A stretch of 64,000 nucleotides of DNA. Origin: Quillaja saponaria. Its lineage: Eukaryota; Streptophyta; Magnoliopsida; Fabales; Quillajaceae. The stretch is from the NCBI GenBank assembly GCA_029379385.1, contig CM055608.1:19590350-19654349 (forward strand). Direction: 5' to 3'. The position numbers and the translations under genes were made by a program. The notes beneath the pieces are model-generated. The model searched no databases, was not told the origin of the DNA, and saw only the letters and a program-made list of their open reading frames with translations. Below, one piece after another: positions 24,490 through 34,995 of this stretch (position 1 is the first letter of the stretch; every line of letters begins with the position of its first letter).

Positions 24490-24912
24490 CTACTCAATAT
24501 GTCCTATCATCTTTAGTCTATGTTCATAGACAGATGATTGTTCAGTCATCTTAGCCCTGAAGAGCTCTCTAGATATCTGATATCTAGCAATGCGACTATG
24601 CTCACCATAAAGTTCATGTAGATGCTTTATGATAGCTGAAGCATACTTCATCTTACCATGCTGCTGCTGAAGCTCATTTGACATAGATGCTTGCATGTAG
24701 CATACAGCTTTTATATTATGCTTTTCCCATCTAAAGTAGACATTTTTTTCCTCAACAGATGAATTCTCATCAAGAATTTTAGGAATAGGAGCCTCAAGGA
24801 CATAACCTATCCTTTCGGAATTAAGAACAATTCTCAAATTCCTAAGCCAATCTATATAATTTGGTCCAGTCAAGCGATTTATTTCTAAAATATGGGTAAG
24901 TGGGTTTGCCAT
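24490..24912 (-). pseudogene. gag: Copia gag N-terminus
   Basis: This begins MANPLTHILEINRLTGPNYI, the usual N-terminal phrase of plant Copia gag (UBN2-like family), with WLRNLRIVL next. It ends at a TAG after HRLKMIGHIE. The natural product would be one gag-pol polyprotein read in this frame down to about 21361. The start is the first Met after a long untranslated leader. Confidence 0.85.
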
Positions 24913-26807
24913 GGTGATCTACAAATAATCAACAAATTATAGTAGCATTTATTCAGATTATTAACTACCAAATAGATTTGGTCTTTTAATCTAAATGGTA
25001 CTAGCCACTATTCTCTTCGGTTTCCATTACCTTCTAAAAATGGAAAGCGAGTAACCCCGTTGGAAGGGTACTTAGCGGGGATTAAGATCCCATCATATAT
25101 ACAAATAGCCATGTGTGACACAACAAACCAAAAGTATTTGATAGGTAGATAGTTATTATCAATTTCATCATGTGAAATTCTTAATCATATTTAGCCCCTT
25201 AAAATTATGCAATCATGTGTGACACAACAAATTACATAACTTTTAGTGAAGTTACTCCCACTATTCGCAACAAGTATATCCCAATATATGTAATTATTGT
25301 GTGACACAACAAAATTATGTAATCAAGATATCTCATAAGCATCTACTATGCATAGACAATACAAATTATCTTAGAATTGTAAATCATGTATGACACATCA
25401 TATTTACAATCACAAGATAATTTCTAATATTATCTATAATAGTGGAGGGCTACGAATTTCATTCTTATAATGAATTTCGTTACAACTTAATATTTCTATA
25501 TTTGATTAAGAGGGATTCTTGGTCAAATTTTAATATATTTAGGTCTCATTATGTATATATCACATATATCATCTATGAACTAGGCATGCATCAACATACA
25601 TTTTAATATACATCTTATGCTAACATGGTGGATGACTATGGACCTTTTCTAAGTGTGATTTACTTGAGCCATAAGTAAATCACTAGGACTTTCCTAGCTA
25701 AAATTATTACATGAAAATATCACATACATTCATGGGTCTTTAATCTTTAAATACGATTCGCCACCTTTCTTTAAAAAATTATATCCTATCCTAATAATCT
25801 ATACATAATATTTATTAAGAAACCTTGAATCAAATTCAAGAGGAATTACATAGGAGGGAGATAGAAAATTATATTGAGAGATGAAATAGAAAGGCGAGGC
25901 ATGCAAGCCCCATTTAAATATTACAACCCAAATAATTTTACAACCATTAAAAAAAAAGTAAGATAAAACCCATCACATAGGTCTAATTGTGATCACATTG
26001 CATTAAATAAACATAATAATAACTCGATTCCATTCTAATTGTGATCATGCATGAAGTTTCTTAATATATTTATCCATGGATTTCTCAAATCCTAGTAATA
26101 TTGGATTTAAATAATAATCAATTATAATCCAATAAGGATTTTAATAAAATAAAATAACTCTTATATTATTTTAATTAAAATCCTACTTCTATTAGTAGTG
26201 ATAAAATAAAATAACTCTTAATTTATTTTAATTAAAATTCCTAATGAAATAAAACATTATTGCTTATATCAGTTAGGATTCTACTACTACTATTATAATT
26301 AAAATAAAATAATTATTTAATTAAAATACAACTAATCTAATACGTATTAGTAAAAACAATTTCTTTCAAAAATATTTTGACTTTCTAATTTAGAGGATAA
26401 AGAATCAAAACTAATAAAAGAATAAGGAAACAGAAATTTTCACGTGAACATTGAACTACAAAATTTTTATTCCATGTCCAACATAGTATAAGGAATTGCC
26501 TTTGATTATCAAAAATATTTACGGAATTGCCATCCATCATAGCAATTTTGTAACCATTCAAGTGTGTTTTCTTTCTTCTCTTTTTTTTTTTTTTTTTTTT
26601 TTTTATTGGGAATAATTCAAAAACTTTGAAACTTATGTTATAATAACCAAGATTTATGAAATCTCAAAATTTAAACAATATAAAATTTATGAAATCTCAT
26701 TTCAATAAAATCATAAACATAATCATCCAAATCTAATTAGAATAATTAAATCAAATTCATCATAATCACAATAATGGAATCAAATCAATTCATAAACTAA
26801 TAGAGTT
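24913..26807 (-). other. Copia 5' leader region with short dispersed repeats
   Basis: About 1.9 kb of noncoding DNA lies between the primer-binding region and gag. It holds four copies of a TGTGTGACACAACAAA-like motif at 25112, 25216, 25298 and 25387, and a T-run at 26581-26604. No ORF of note was found. Confidence 0.7.
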
Positions 26808-27246
26808 GGCTCTAATACCACTGTAAGAGTATTGATTATACTGGGCATAGCGGAAATTAAAAAAAAAAATTCGGCATAACCAAATCCCTAGGATAATCTT
26901 TATTGTTTATGAACCAATGTTTTTCTATTAATCTTATAAATAGAATATTACCTCTTGAAGCGATTAGGACGATCTTAACTTTTGATCCACAAGTTGTACA
27001 ACCTCTAAGTGTATCGACACTGAATGACTTGATTAAGAGCTCTGTGTTGGCTACCAAAAATCTCCTTGTGTGCTAGCACAAGTAATGAGATTTTTCTCAC
27101 GTCTCACAAACACTCAGTTTGCCAAAAATTCTCTGCTGAGAATTATGGCTCTCTCTGTGTGTGATATATGAATAAAAGTTACGTACAATACTTATAAGGT
27201 CTAACCTTATTTAAGTATGATATAACTGAACTTTAGATGATAATAA
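26751..27246 (-). repeat. Partial tandem duplication of LTR end, primer site and leader (496 bp)
   Basis: The sequence at 26751 recurs at 27247 with an offset of 496 bp. Each unit has leader sequence, the primer-binding site (26808-26820 and 27304-27316) and the LTR end (from 26822 and 27318). The inner LTR piece is cut at about 27243, where the full LTR would continue. Confidence 0.85.
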
Positions 27247-27303
27247 TCAAATTCATCATAATCACAATAATGGAATCAAATCAATTCATAAACTAATAGA
27301 GTT

Positions 27304-27316
27304 GGCTCTAATACCA
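27304..27316 (-). other. Copia primer-binding site (initiator tRNA-Met type)
   Basis: On the minus strand TGGTATTAGAGCC starts one base after the LTR end. It matches the common plant Copia site for initiator tRNA-Met with one T-for-C change. A second copy is at 26808-26820. Confidence 0.85.
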
Positions 27317-27317
27317 C

Positions 27318-28990
27318 TGTAAGAGTATTAATTATACTGGGCACAGCGAAAATTTTAAAATAAAAATTCGGCATAACCAAATCCCTAGGATAGTCTCTAT
27401 TGTTTATGAACCAATGTTTTTCTATTAATCTTATAAATAGAATATTACCTCTTGAAGTGATTAGGATGATCTTAACTTTTGATCCACAAGTTGTACAGTC
27501 TCTAAGTGTATCGACACTGAATGACTTGATTAAGAGCTCTATGTTGGTTGCCAAAAATCTCCTTGTGTGCTAGCACAAGTGATGAGATTTTTCTCACATC
27601 TCACAAACACTCAGTTTGCCAAAAATTATCTGCTGAGAATTTTGGCTCTCTGTGTGTGTGATATCTGAATAAAAGTTACTTACAATACTTATAAGGTCTA
27701 ACCTTATTTAAGTATGACATAACTGAACTCTAGATGATAAGATCAGATCTTATCTGTTAGAGACTTTTAGATAAAATAGGAAAATCTCATCAAAGTTAAT
27801 CCTATTTTAAATTTCAAATATCATTTATTTGTAATTACATGAAAGCCTAAAACTTCTCTTAATCAAATTACATCTATTTGTGTCTGATCCCTTAGGTTCA
27901 TATTAAACTGGCAGTAGGCCACATTAAGTTAATGTATTTTTCGATTAGATCCACATCTAATTAATTTAAATCAAAACTAATTTTTGATTTACCCATTAAT
28001 GAGAATTAATAAATTAATTCTCGGGTTACCTATAAGTCAAGATTGATGCCTAGCAGCATGTGATAACTATCCAGATAATATAAATATATTTGTGAACCTT
28101 TCCATTGTTAGCTACCATGCAATTCAATCTTTCCATCATTCAATGTTCCTGATTAAACTTAGAGTATGAATTAATGTCAAACCTTAAATTGTTTAATCTG
28201 ATGTATCTATTTACAAGTCACAACTCATGTGGTAAAACCTAAATTCTCTAATCTAGTTTCACACTACCCTGGCCAGGGACTTTCAGAGTTATTTATTAAT
28301 TAGATAACATAGAGCATTCTTTCTCTTTACTGAGAGTGACAGATCCCTTATTGTACACTCATATACCTTCATACATAGATAGTCATACCCAACATCTATC
28401 TCTGTATAATCTATGTTATACTTAGATAGTATCAAAGCATGATAACCTATGTACAAGGTATCTATGATACGTCAAGTCTGAAATCATTTGCATCACTACA
28501 ACAAAGAACACTCATTGACAACTATGTAAAAGTCCATATGAGTATTCTATGATTGAGTCAATTCAGTGAACTTGTTCTCTAACAAGCACCTACATGTTTA
28601 TTATAGTGTCAACTACACAAGTGATCATGAGATCGATCACCCTCAACATTTGAGCTAATATAACATGTACTAATCTAACCGGATCATTAATTCTCATTAT
28701 TAATGATCCTATGATTAGGAATATTTAAGAACAAAGCTTAAGAAAATATATCTCATAAGCATGATCACATCATGGTTCTTATTTTCATTGCTTATATTCT
28801 ATAGGATTTATCATGTTCATATTATAGAATTAACTAGCAATTAAAGTACATGATAAATTATAATACCATATAATAATGAAACATATTCATTTTATTAATA
28901 ATTGAATAAGACTGTATTTATAAGTAATATACTATAATTAATGTACCATAGACATTTAATATCATTGGCTTGTAGGACATACTACTAACA
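27318..28990 (-). repeat. Copia 5' LTR (1673 bp)
   Basis: The full-length LTR, with TG...CA ends, immediately followed by the duplicated target GGTCT at 28991-28995. It includes the segment at about 28108-28420 that is missing from the other LTR. Confidence 0.9.
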
Positions 28991-28995
28991 GGTCT

Positions 28996-29210
28996 GGTCC
29001 ATTCACCATTGCCAAAGTGTTTTTATACGATGCAGTGAAGTTGATTACCACTACTTCACATAAGATATTTAAAGTGAATGGACAACGGTTGAAGCACTAT
29101 TAGGGAGAAAAAATTGATTATAATCATACCTCCGTGAATCTTGGCAATGCCAATTGAGTAACACCAAGTCAGGCCAAGGACTTTAAACCAAGCGCTTCTT
29201 AGGAGGCAAC
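28996..29210 (+). pseudogene. Athila-like integrase C-terminus, resumed
   Basis: Right of the Copia duplication the gypsy reading continues as GPFTIAKVFLYDAVKLITTT and IFKVNGQRLKHY. This joins the part that ended at 19959 and shows that the Copia element entered this coding region. Confidence 0.8.
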
Positions 29211-30130
29211 CCAAGTTTTTCTACTCTTTTCTAATTTTACGTTTTGTTGATTTTTATTTTTATTGATGAACTTACTTAGCTTTTACCCCATCTCTATCGG
29301 GACAAAGAAAGAAGCAAAAATCATAGCCAGAAGTCCAGACGTGGTGGTTACATATCAAGGCTAGTAAAATTTAACATGTAATGTAACTTGAGAGCATCGC
29401 AGCCCGACATCTCATATACTCCTGCAATGGTAGTAAAATTTTAATAACCCAGGTATGTACTCAGTGAATAAAGTGCCGCGGCATCTCTATACACCACACC
29501 ATTGTACCAAAATTTCAAGAAAAATTAAACTTTCAAACAGAGAGCACGATGCCTCAGTGTCCTAAAAGTCATGTTGTGGCACACAAACCTAGAAAAAAAA
29601 TCAATTTCAAACGAAGAGCATGATGTCGTGGTTCCCAAACACAAGCTCTATAGCATTATCTAAATCTAGAATATGGGTTTCAACTAGAGACTTAAGTGTC
29701 GCGACGCTATCTTTCTTACATAGCAGCATCAAGCCCATCGTTTTTAAAATTTGGATTTTTAGGGCAAGATGCCACGGCATTCATGATGTCACGCTGCGGT
29801 ACCCTATTGGGTTTTCTTTTTTTAAAACACGAATTAGACCCCAAAACATCACACTCTCAAAATCTAATCACTCCTTTCCCAAAACAATCCTCTTAGGTTC
29901 AAAATTCACAAACCTAAACCTCATTCCCCACAATTCCTTTGGATTTTGGGCACAACCCCTCACTCACATCACTACTAACAAATTTCTCTTCACAAGTCTT
30001 TAACAAGTAAGTTCTTAACTACTCCTTCATTATTTTGCTTTAATTTCTTGAGCAGTTTGATACTTAGCTTGTGTTCTATGGTTTATATGATCAAAAGCTA
30101 GTGGCTTAACGAGGTTTTGAACTTAACGAA
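29211..30130 (+). other. Athila-like 3' internal noncoding region
   Basis: AT-rich DNA with recurring GC-rich phrases such as GTGCCGCGGCATC (29472-29484) and ATGCCACGGCAT (about 29768). They resemble phrases inside the LTRs. The ORF at 29620-30003 has no recognisable domain. Confidence 0.5.
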
Positions 30131-30440
30131 ACCTACTTCCTATTCATAATGTGACAGATTGAACAATGCCATTGGGTTCAGTTATGTGAACCTCCTCAAG
30201 CAAGGGTTAAGTCTTTGGTACAAGAATTTTATGCCTACCTAGTTAAGCATGAGGATATCAAGGTCATGGTATATGGAAGAATAGTGTCGTCCACAAGCAC
30301 AATGATTAATGCCTACTATGGTATTTTGAATATTCCTGACGTTGACAAATATCTACTCTACTCTAGTTGCATGATCGATTATAGGGAGGTGATTAATGTC
30401 ATATGCTATTATGACTCAACTTGGAAGTTTACTGTTTTAG
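30131..30440 (+). pseudogene. Plant transposon protein domain (PF20167-like), truncated
   Basis: This reads RVKSLVQEFYAYLVKHEDIK, then VMVYGRIVSSTSTMINAYYG and a PDVDKYLLYSS stretch. It follows the pattern of the putative plant transposon domain often found in the 3' half of gypsy elements (an EFYANL-type start, then the INAYYG-like motif). It breaks off around 30430, where MITE-like sequence begins. The exact family is from memory of its pattern. Confidence 0.55.
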
Positions 30441-30619
30441 TTTTTAATGAAAAAGCTATAACATTACCAAATCAAGCTTAATTTTGTGGCTTCTACTCAT
30501 TGAAAACAGTTTTGTCATTATTTTACTAAATACTACTGCTGTGACTATTTAAAAGCAGATATAAGAGAGTCAGAATAGCACAACACCTCTCAAAAAGCAC
30601 ATTAATACCAAACCAAGCC
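30430..30619. mobile_element. MITE ends related to the MITE at 1225
   Basis: Two right-end-like inverted-repeat termini lie close together: CATTACCAAATCAAGC followed by TTAA at about 30462-30480, and ATACCAAACCAAGCC followed by TAA at 30605-30622. The first matches the right end of the MITE at 1225-1450 over about 40 bp. The second resembles that MITE's left end reversed. No proper left end is seen, so this is a compound or truncated piece. Confidence 0.55.
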
Positions 30620-30622
30620 TAA

Positions 30623-30835
30623 GTAGGGATGGTAAACGACATTTTGTTACTTTTATAGATGATTTTTCTAGGTTTGCTTATTTGTTAAGAATTAAGGATG
30701 AAGATTTTGATAAATTTAAAATTTAAAAAGCCGAGATTGAAAGTCAATTGGAAAGAAAGTTTAAAACCATCTGGTTTGATAGGGTTGGGAAATAACTTCT
30801 TTTTTTTTTTTTACAATAATTTATGTGAAATGCAT
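30623..30835 (+). pseudogene. Copia integrase fragment, second copy
   Basis: The same integrase segment as 1454-1671, with a better preserved reading: FVTFIDDFSRFAYLL-like, FDKFKI-like and ERKFKTIWFDRGGK, then a T-run and CEMH. It runs up to the LTR start at 30836 and continues after the LTR at 32382. Confidence 0.75.
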
Positions 30836-32381
30836 TGATAACTTTATAAAATATAATTATTTCACTACACTTTAATGCATATTTCATGCTAAATCCTAGA
30901 GTTTAGAGTTAGAATTCTATTTAAATTAGTATTTTAATCTAGCCTAGGTTGTTTAGGAGTTTATAGGGTTCTAATGTAATTAGGAGTATTTTTTATGGTT
31001 TTTGTTATCTAATTTTTTTAAGTATCTTTGCAGTGTCCTAATCAAAGATGAAGAGGAAAAGTGTTGAAGATCAACGCCACAGCCTGAGGAATACTTGCAT
31101 AGCGGCTTTTGAAGATAGTTTCAACAAATCAGGCAGAGAGCTCCATGCCACAGTGTGCCAACATTTGAGCAGCGGCACCATGAAACCAGAATTTCCCTTA
31201 ACAAATTAAAGAGCCTAAAGCCACGGTGCTATACCACTGTACACCATGGTGTCCCTATTAGAGCTGCCCATAATCTAAACATAGACCAATGCTCCTCAAA
31301 GCTTATAAGGAAAAAGTTATGGCACCTAAAGACAAGACGACTTCATAGACAACTAGTGAGGGAGGTGCCACAATGTAATACATCAGGGAACCACAATGTA
31401 ATACATCAGGGAACCACAATGAGAGCAATCAGAGTCCTAAATGGAAGCAGTGCCAAGGAAGTTAGCACCGTTACGTGTTTTAAAGAATTCCTAGTTTAGT
31501 TAAATTAGGAAAAAAAATGTCTATATAAGGAGGTGAAAGGTGAAGTTGAAAACATATATCAGATCTTGTGAAAGAGAATTCCTAAGAAGCTAGTGAAGAC
31601 TAGGAACCATGACAATTTCTAGTCTTTTACTCCCTTCTTGTTATTTTCTTATTGATTGTAATGGCTATTTCTTTTATGTTATTGTTTTTTGTGGTTAGTA
31701 TGAAGTAGTTGTATTCTAGGGTTGCAATTGAACATACATGTAGCCTATGTGACCTTTTATTTAACTTAATGCATGTTTTAGCTCAAATATTTATGTTGCC
31801 TTATTTTTAATACTTCTAATTGATTGATCACCAATTGGATTGATTAGGAATCTTAGGATTGACTTGGAAGAGTTAATTTCAGGGTAAGCCTTAGGTAGTA
31901 TAACTTGTGATTAGATTGTTCATCTCAAATGAATAATCTGATTTGTTAAGGAGATAGGATTATGGATACTTTTTAGCCACAAGTAACCAGAATAGATTGG
32001 TTCTTAATGAATTTGTCTTAATATAATTCTCATAGAAATATAGTGAATTAGAGTATGGTAAATACAATTGTTAGACATAGGATATGCCAGTAATTGCTTA
32101 AGAGATCGAGGTTAATATTTGGACTCTTAAATAAATTGAATTAAGGTAATGTAAACTTAAGTGAAGTGTGATATATATTGTAAACCTAGGCTTAGTTTAA
32201 TTAATTTACACAATCTTTTATTTTATCAAACACTTAAATTGGCATTGACTTGATTACAATTATGTTACACAATTATTGATAGTTAGCCTTTGAAGTGATA
32301 TTTTCTCCGTGGGAATGAACTTTACTTTCACTTCCTTGCTTGAGAATGATACATGCACTTGTGTTCATAAAATCAGTGTCA
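30836..32381 (+). repeat. Athila-like LTR, right copy (uninterrupted)
   Basis: This 1546-bp LTR is collinear with 1672-2900 plus 11110-11438. Its TATA box is at 31522-31529. The end is placed at 32375-32381. Copia integrase sequence flanks it on both sides, so it behaves like a solo LTR. The expected target duplication is not clean: the left has TGCAT and the right has a GTCAC-like stretch. Confidence 0.8.
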
Positions 32382-32535
32382 CGGACTTCATCAAGTCATT
32401 GCACCTTATAGTTCTCAACAAATGGTATTGCAAAAGGAAAAATTAAGACTTCAGTGAATATGATAAATACATTATTACTTAATCTAGTTTTGCTTAAAAA
32501 CTTATGGGAGAAAGTTTTCTTGACTTTAGTTACAT
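32382..32535 (+). pseudogene. Copia integrase, continuation after the LTR
   Basis: This reads GLHQVIAPYSSQQ directly after the LTR, then in a neighbouring frame TNGIAKGKIKTSVNMI and LLKNLWEKVFLT. It matches the part of Copia integrase that should follow CEMHG at the left of the LTR. Confidence 0.7.
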
Positions 32536-32549
32536 ACTTAACAGTATAT

Positions 32550-32963
32550 CGCACAAGAAATCTAACATATCTCGAAACTATTATATGAGACGGATATAAG
32601 GCTGCCTCGAAAAGGTTTGGTTCCTTTTTTGCCAAATTATCCGAGATGTATAACAACCATCTCGGATAATAAGTCATCTCAGTTATGTTTGGCACCTTTT
32701 CCACTAAAATAATCCAATGATGGATGATAACCATCTCGGATGCATCAAACTTATCCGAGACGGCCCTATCTATCTCGGATAATAGGATAAATTGTCTCGG
32801 ATAAATATTATCCGAGATGCTCATCTCGAATAGTCATTATCATTGATAGGATTATATAAGATAGATTATCCGAGATGGGGGCTTGCTCGGATAGTATCCA
32901 AGATAGTTTTGGCATTATCCGAGACGATTTTGGGCTGTCTCAGATAAGTACTTTTTTGTAGTA
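32550..32963. mobile_element. CACTA-like non-autonomous element with dense subterminal motif
   Basis: About 410 bp packed with a TATCCGAGA motif in both orientations (more than ten copies). The right end in reverse reads TACTACAAAAAAGTACTT, one base off the usual CACTACAAAAA terminus. The left end is degenerate (CACAAGAAATC near 32551). The minus-strand ORF 32396-32824 is a by-product of the repeats. Confidence 0.45.
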
Positions 32964-34995
32964 AATTAGGAACCATATTCAAAAGATCCTCTTTGTGCAA
33001 TACATAGAAATGCTATACCTCATTTACTAAGGTTCAAACTCCTAAGATAATTTTTGTAAAACTAAGCTTGAAAAAATAAATAAATTATTCATAAACTTTG
33101 GAGAGAAAACTATTAAAATTCGAAATAATTTCCGTCAATCTTTATCCGTAACAAAAGCATTTCCATAATCTAATTTCTAACATAAATCAAATTTCACAAA
33201 ATCAAATAGTAATGCCAACATTAATCCAACGAACCAATGTGTCATATCTCAGTAACTAAACCCATACCAAATGGGTAACAATAGAATTCCAAATTCAATC
33301 ATAGTCATATATCACAATTCTATCCAACTTTGATAAGATAAAATAAGGAAAATATTTTTTCTCGAAACCTACGTGCAACTTTGTACAGAGCTTTTCTAAC
33401 AAATAATAGTCTAATGTATATCATTTGAAATTGAACCTTTTAAAGCATTTAATCATTTGAAAAAAATATAATAGTCAAATGATTTTTTTTCTAAAAACTT
33501 AGTGTTGTAGAAATAGCTTAAAATAATTTTCAATGATCTTAGACCAGGTTTGGTGATAAACCTACCATATATACTTTTGCATATTATAAAATAATGATGT
33601 ATGACAGAAGTTTAAAATAAAAAATATTATATTAGGCATTATTCACTCCCAGTACAATCTATAAGCTTCTGAGGAGCTAAAAGCATACATGAACATGGAA
33701 TGGAACATCTCAAATTTGAAAGCTTCTTCCTAATGAATCTGTCGGTGATCAAATGGATAGAAAACAACGAAATATAATAGTTGGATTACTATCATAACAA
33801 AAGAAAGACAATGAAAGCAAGAGAAATAAGCAGGGGCGGGACCCACATTCCAGGCCAACATGGCCCCGAGCTAATTTTTTTTAATAAAACTACTTGCAAT
33901 AATGATCAATTATTATTGAAACCAAAAAAACTAGTAAAATGACTTGGCTCAACAATGTCTACTTGAGTGGCTTGAATTCTCTAAAATGCACATTGCATTT
34001 TCAGAAAAAAAAGTGCGTACTAGACATAAAAAAAAAATCAAATTAAATTTAACATTTAGTTGTAAATGTATCTTTCTAATTTAATATCAAATAATTAAAA
34101 ATATAAATAAGTAAATTAAATCACTTATGCTTTTTGTTATATTTTATGAATTTTGTTCTATACATATTTTTATTTTATTTTTCATAGAAAAAAAAAAAAA
34201 AAAAACCGTCATCATACACTAAAAAACTATTATTAATTGTTCCAAAATGCTAGAGAAGTCAAACTTAGATTACTTAAAACAGATTGTGGATTACCATCAA
34301 GCCAAATCAATTTGTGTTGTTACTATTACATATAATTATATATATTACTAGAATAGTAATATTTTTTTAAGATTTATATAATATCAGCACAACTAGTTTA
34401 TATGGAATAAAATAGAACTCGAGCCCAACTCGTTAATAAATTTATTTTTTTTTTTTATAATTTATTAATAAACTGAGCCAAACTCAGTTCTTTTAAGGTT
34501 AAAATTGTAAATTTACAAACCTAGCTAATTCAATATTTTTTATTTTTTTATATAAATAAATAAATACACTTATGCATTAAAAAATCATAAAAATAATTCA
34601 ATTCGGTGATAATTTACTTAGAATTGATTCCCTTTGATTATGATAATTGTATAAATTTTTAATAACATTTTAAAAGCACTTGGTGAACTGTGCCGAGTTT
34701 TGACACTATTTGCTACCTATTACATCGGCCTGGACAATACAAAATTTCTGAGTTTGCCCGTACAATAACAAATAGGTGTTGGAACTATTCGGTGAAGGAA
34801 GAGAGAAAAATGGCCGAATTAGAAAGCAGTTGTAGGTGTGGTTGCAGCGTGGTCGATGTCGATGTAGAGAAGAGAGGAAGGGTATATATATATATTTTGT
34901 ATAAATTTCTTGAAATTACAAATTTTCCTTGATAATTTAAAACCCTCATGTAATACAAAAACTAAAACAATAGCTTTTTTTTTTTTTTTGGTTTT
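32964..34995. other. Intergenic, unassigned
   Basis: AT-rich DNA with A- and T-runs (34188-34204, 34979-34989). A GC-richer patch at 33833-33875 looks like a transposon end but has no partner. The 80-residue ORF at 34690-34932 has no known domain. No gene is supported. Confidence 0.5.

Larger units (their letters stand above)
19965..28990 (-). mobile_element. Copia LTR retrotransposon, nearly full length, nonautonomous
   Basis: Both ends are TG...CA and a perfect 5-bp duplication GGTCT flanks the element. On the minus strand the order is 5' LTR (27318-28990), primer-binding site of the initiator tRNA-Met type (27304-27316), a long leader, gag, protease, integrase, RT, RNase H, polypurine tract and 3' LTR (19965-21346). 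This protease-integrase-RT order defines Copia. All coding parts lie in one minus-strand frame broken by five stops. The RT catalytic box is deleted. It is the youngest large insertion in the stack. Confidence 0.92.
1672..32381 (+). mobile_element. Athila-like Ty3/gypsy retrotransposon carrying nested insertions
   Basis: The host element of the stack. Its pieces in order are: 5' LTR (1672-2900 and 11110-11438), a primer-binding site like the tRNA-Asp type (11445-11456), gag (14260-15697), protease/RT/RNase H (17083-18800), integrase (18840-19964, continuing at 28996), a long 3' internal region (29200-30430) with a plant-transposon-type domain, and a second LTR (30836-32381). The gag, RT and integrase wording is typical of the Athila lineage. 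It is broken by a PIF/Harbinger-like element, two unrelated or related solo LTRs and a full-size Copia element, and by many stops. The right end is rearranged, because the right LTR is flanked by Copia sequence on both sides. Confidence 0.75.

Noticed and set aside
25112..25402. CRISPR-like spaced repeat
   Set aside because: The four short motifs are imperfect, unevenly spaced and inside a plant retrotransposon leader, so this is not a CRISPR array.
29620..30003. 127-residue plus-strand ORF in the Athila-like 3' region
   Set aside because: Considered as an env-like gene, but there is no signal peptide, membrane segment or motif, and the overlapping frame is equally open.
32396..32824. 142-residue minus-strand ORF
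   Set aside because: It lies over the Copia integrase tail (plus strand) and the TATCCGAGA-rich CACTA-like repeat. Its repeated SDNI/DNLAK phrases simply reflect that repeat, and no domain is seen.
34690..34932. 80-residue ORF with a Cys-rich MAELESSCRCGCS segment
   Set aside because: It looked like a possible first exon ending before GTATAT, but no continuation, domain or second exon could be found.
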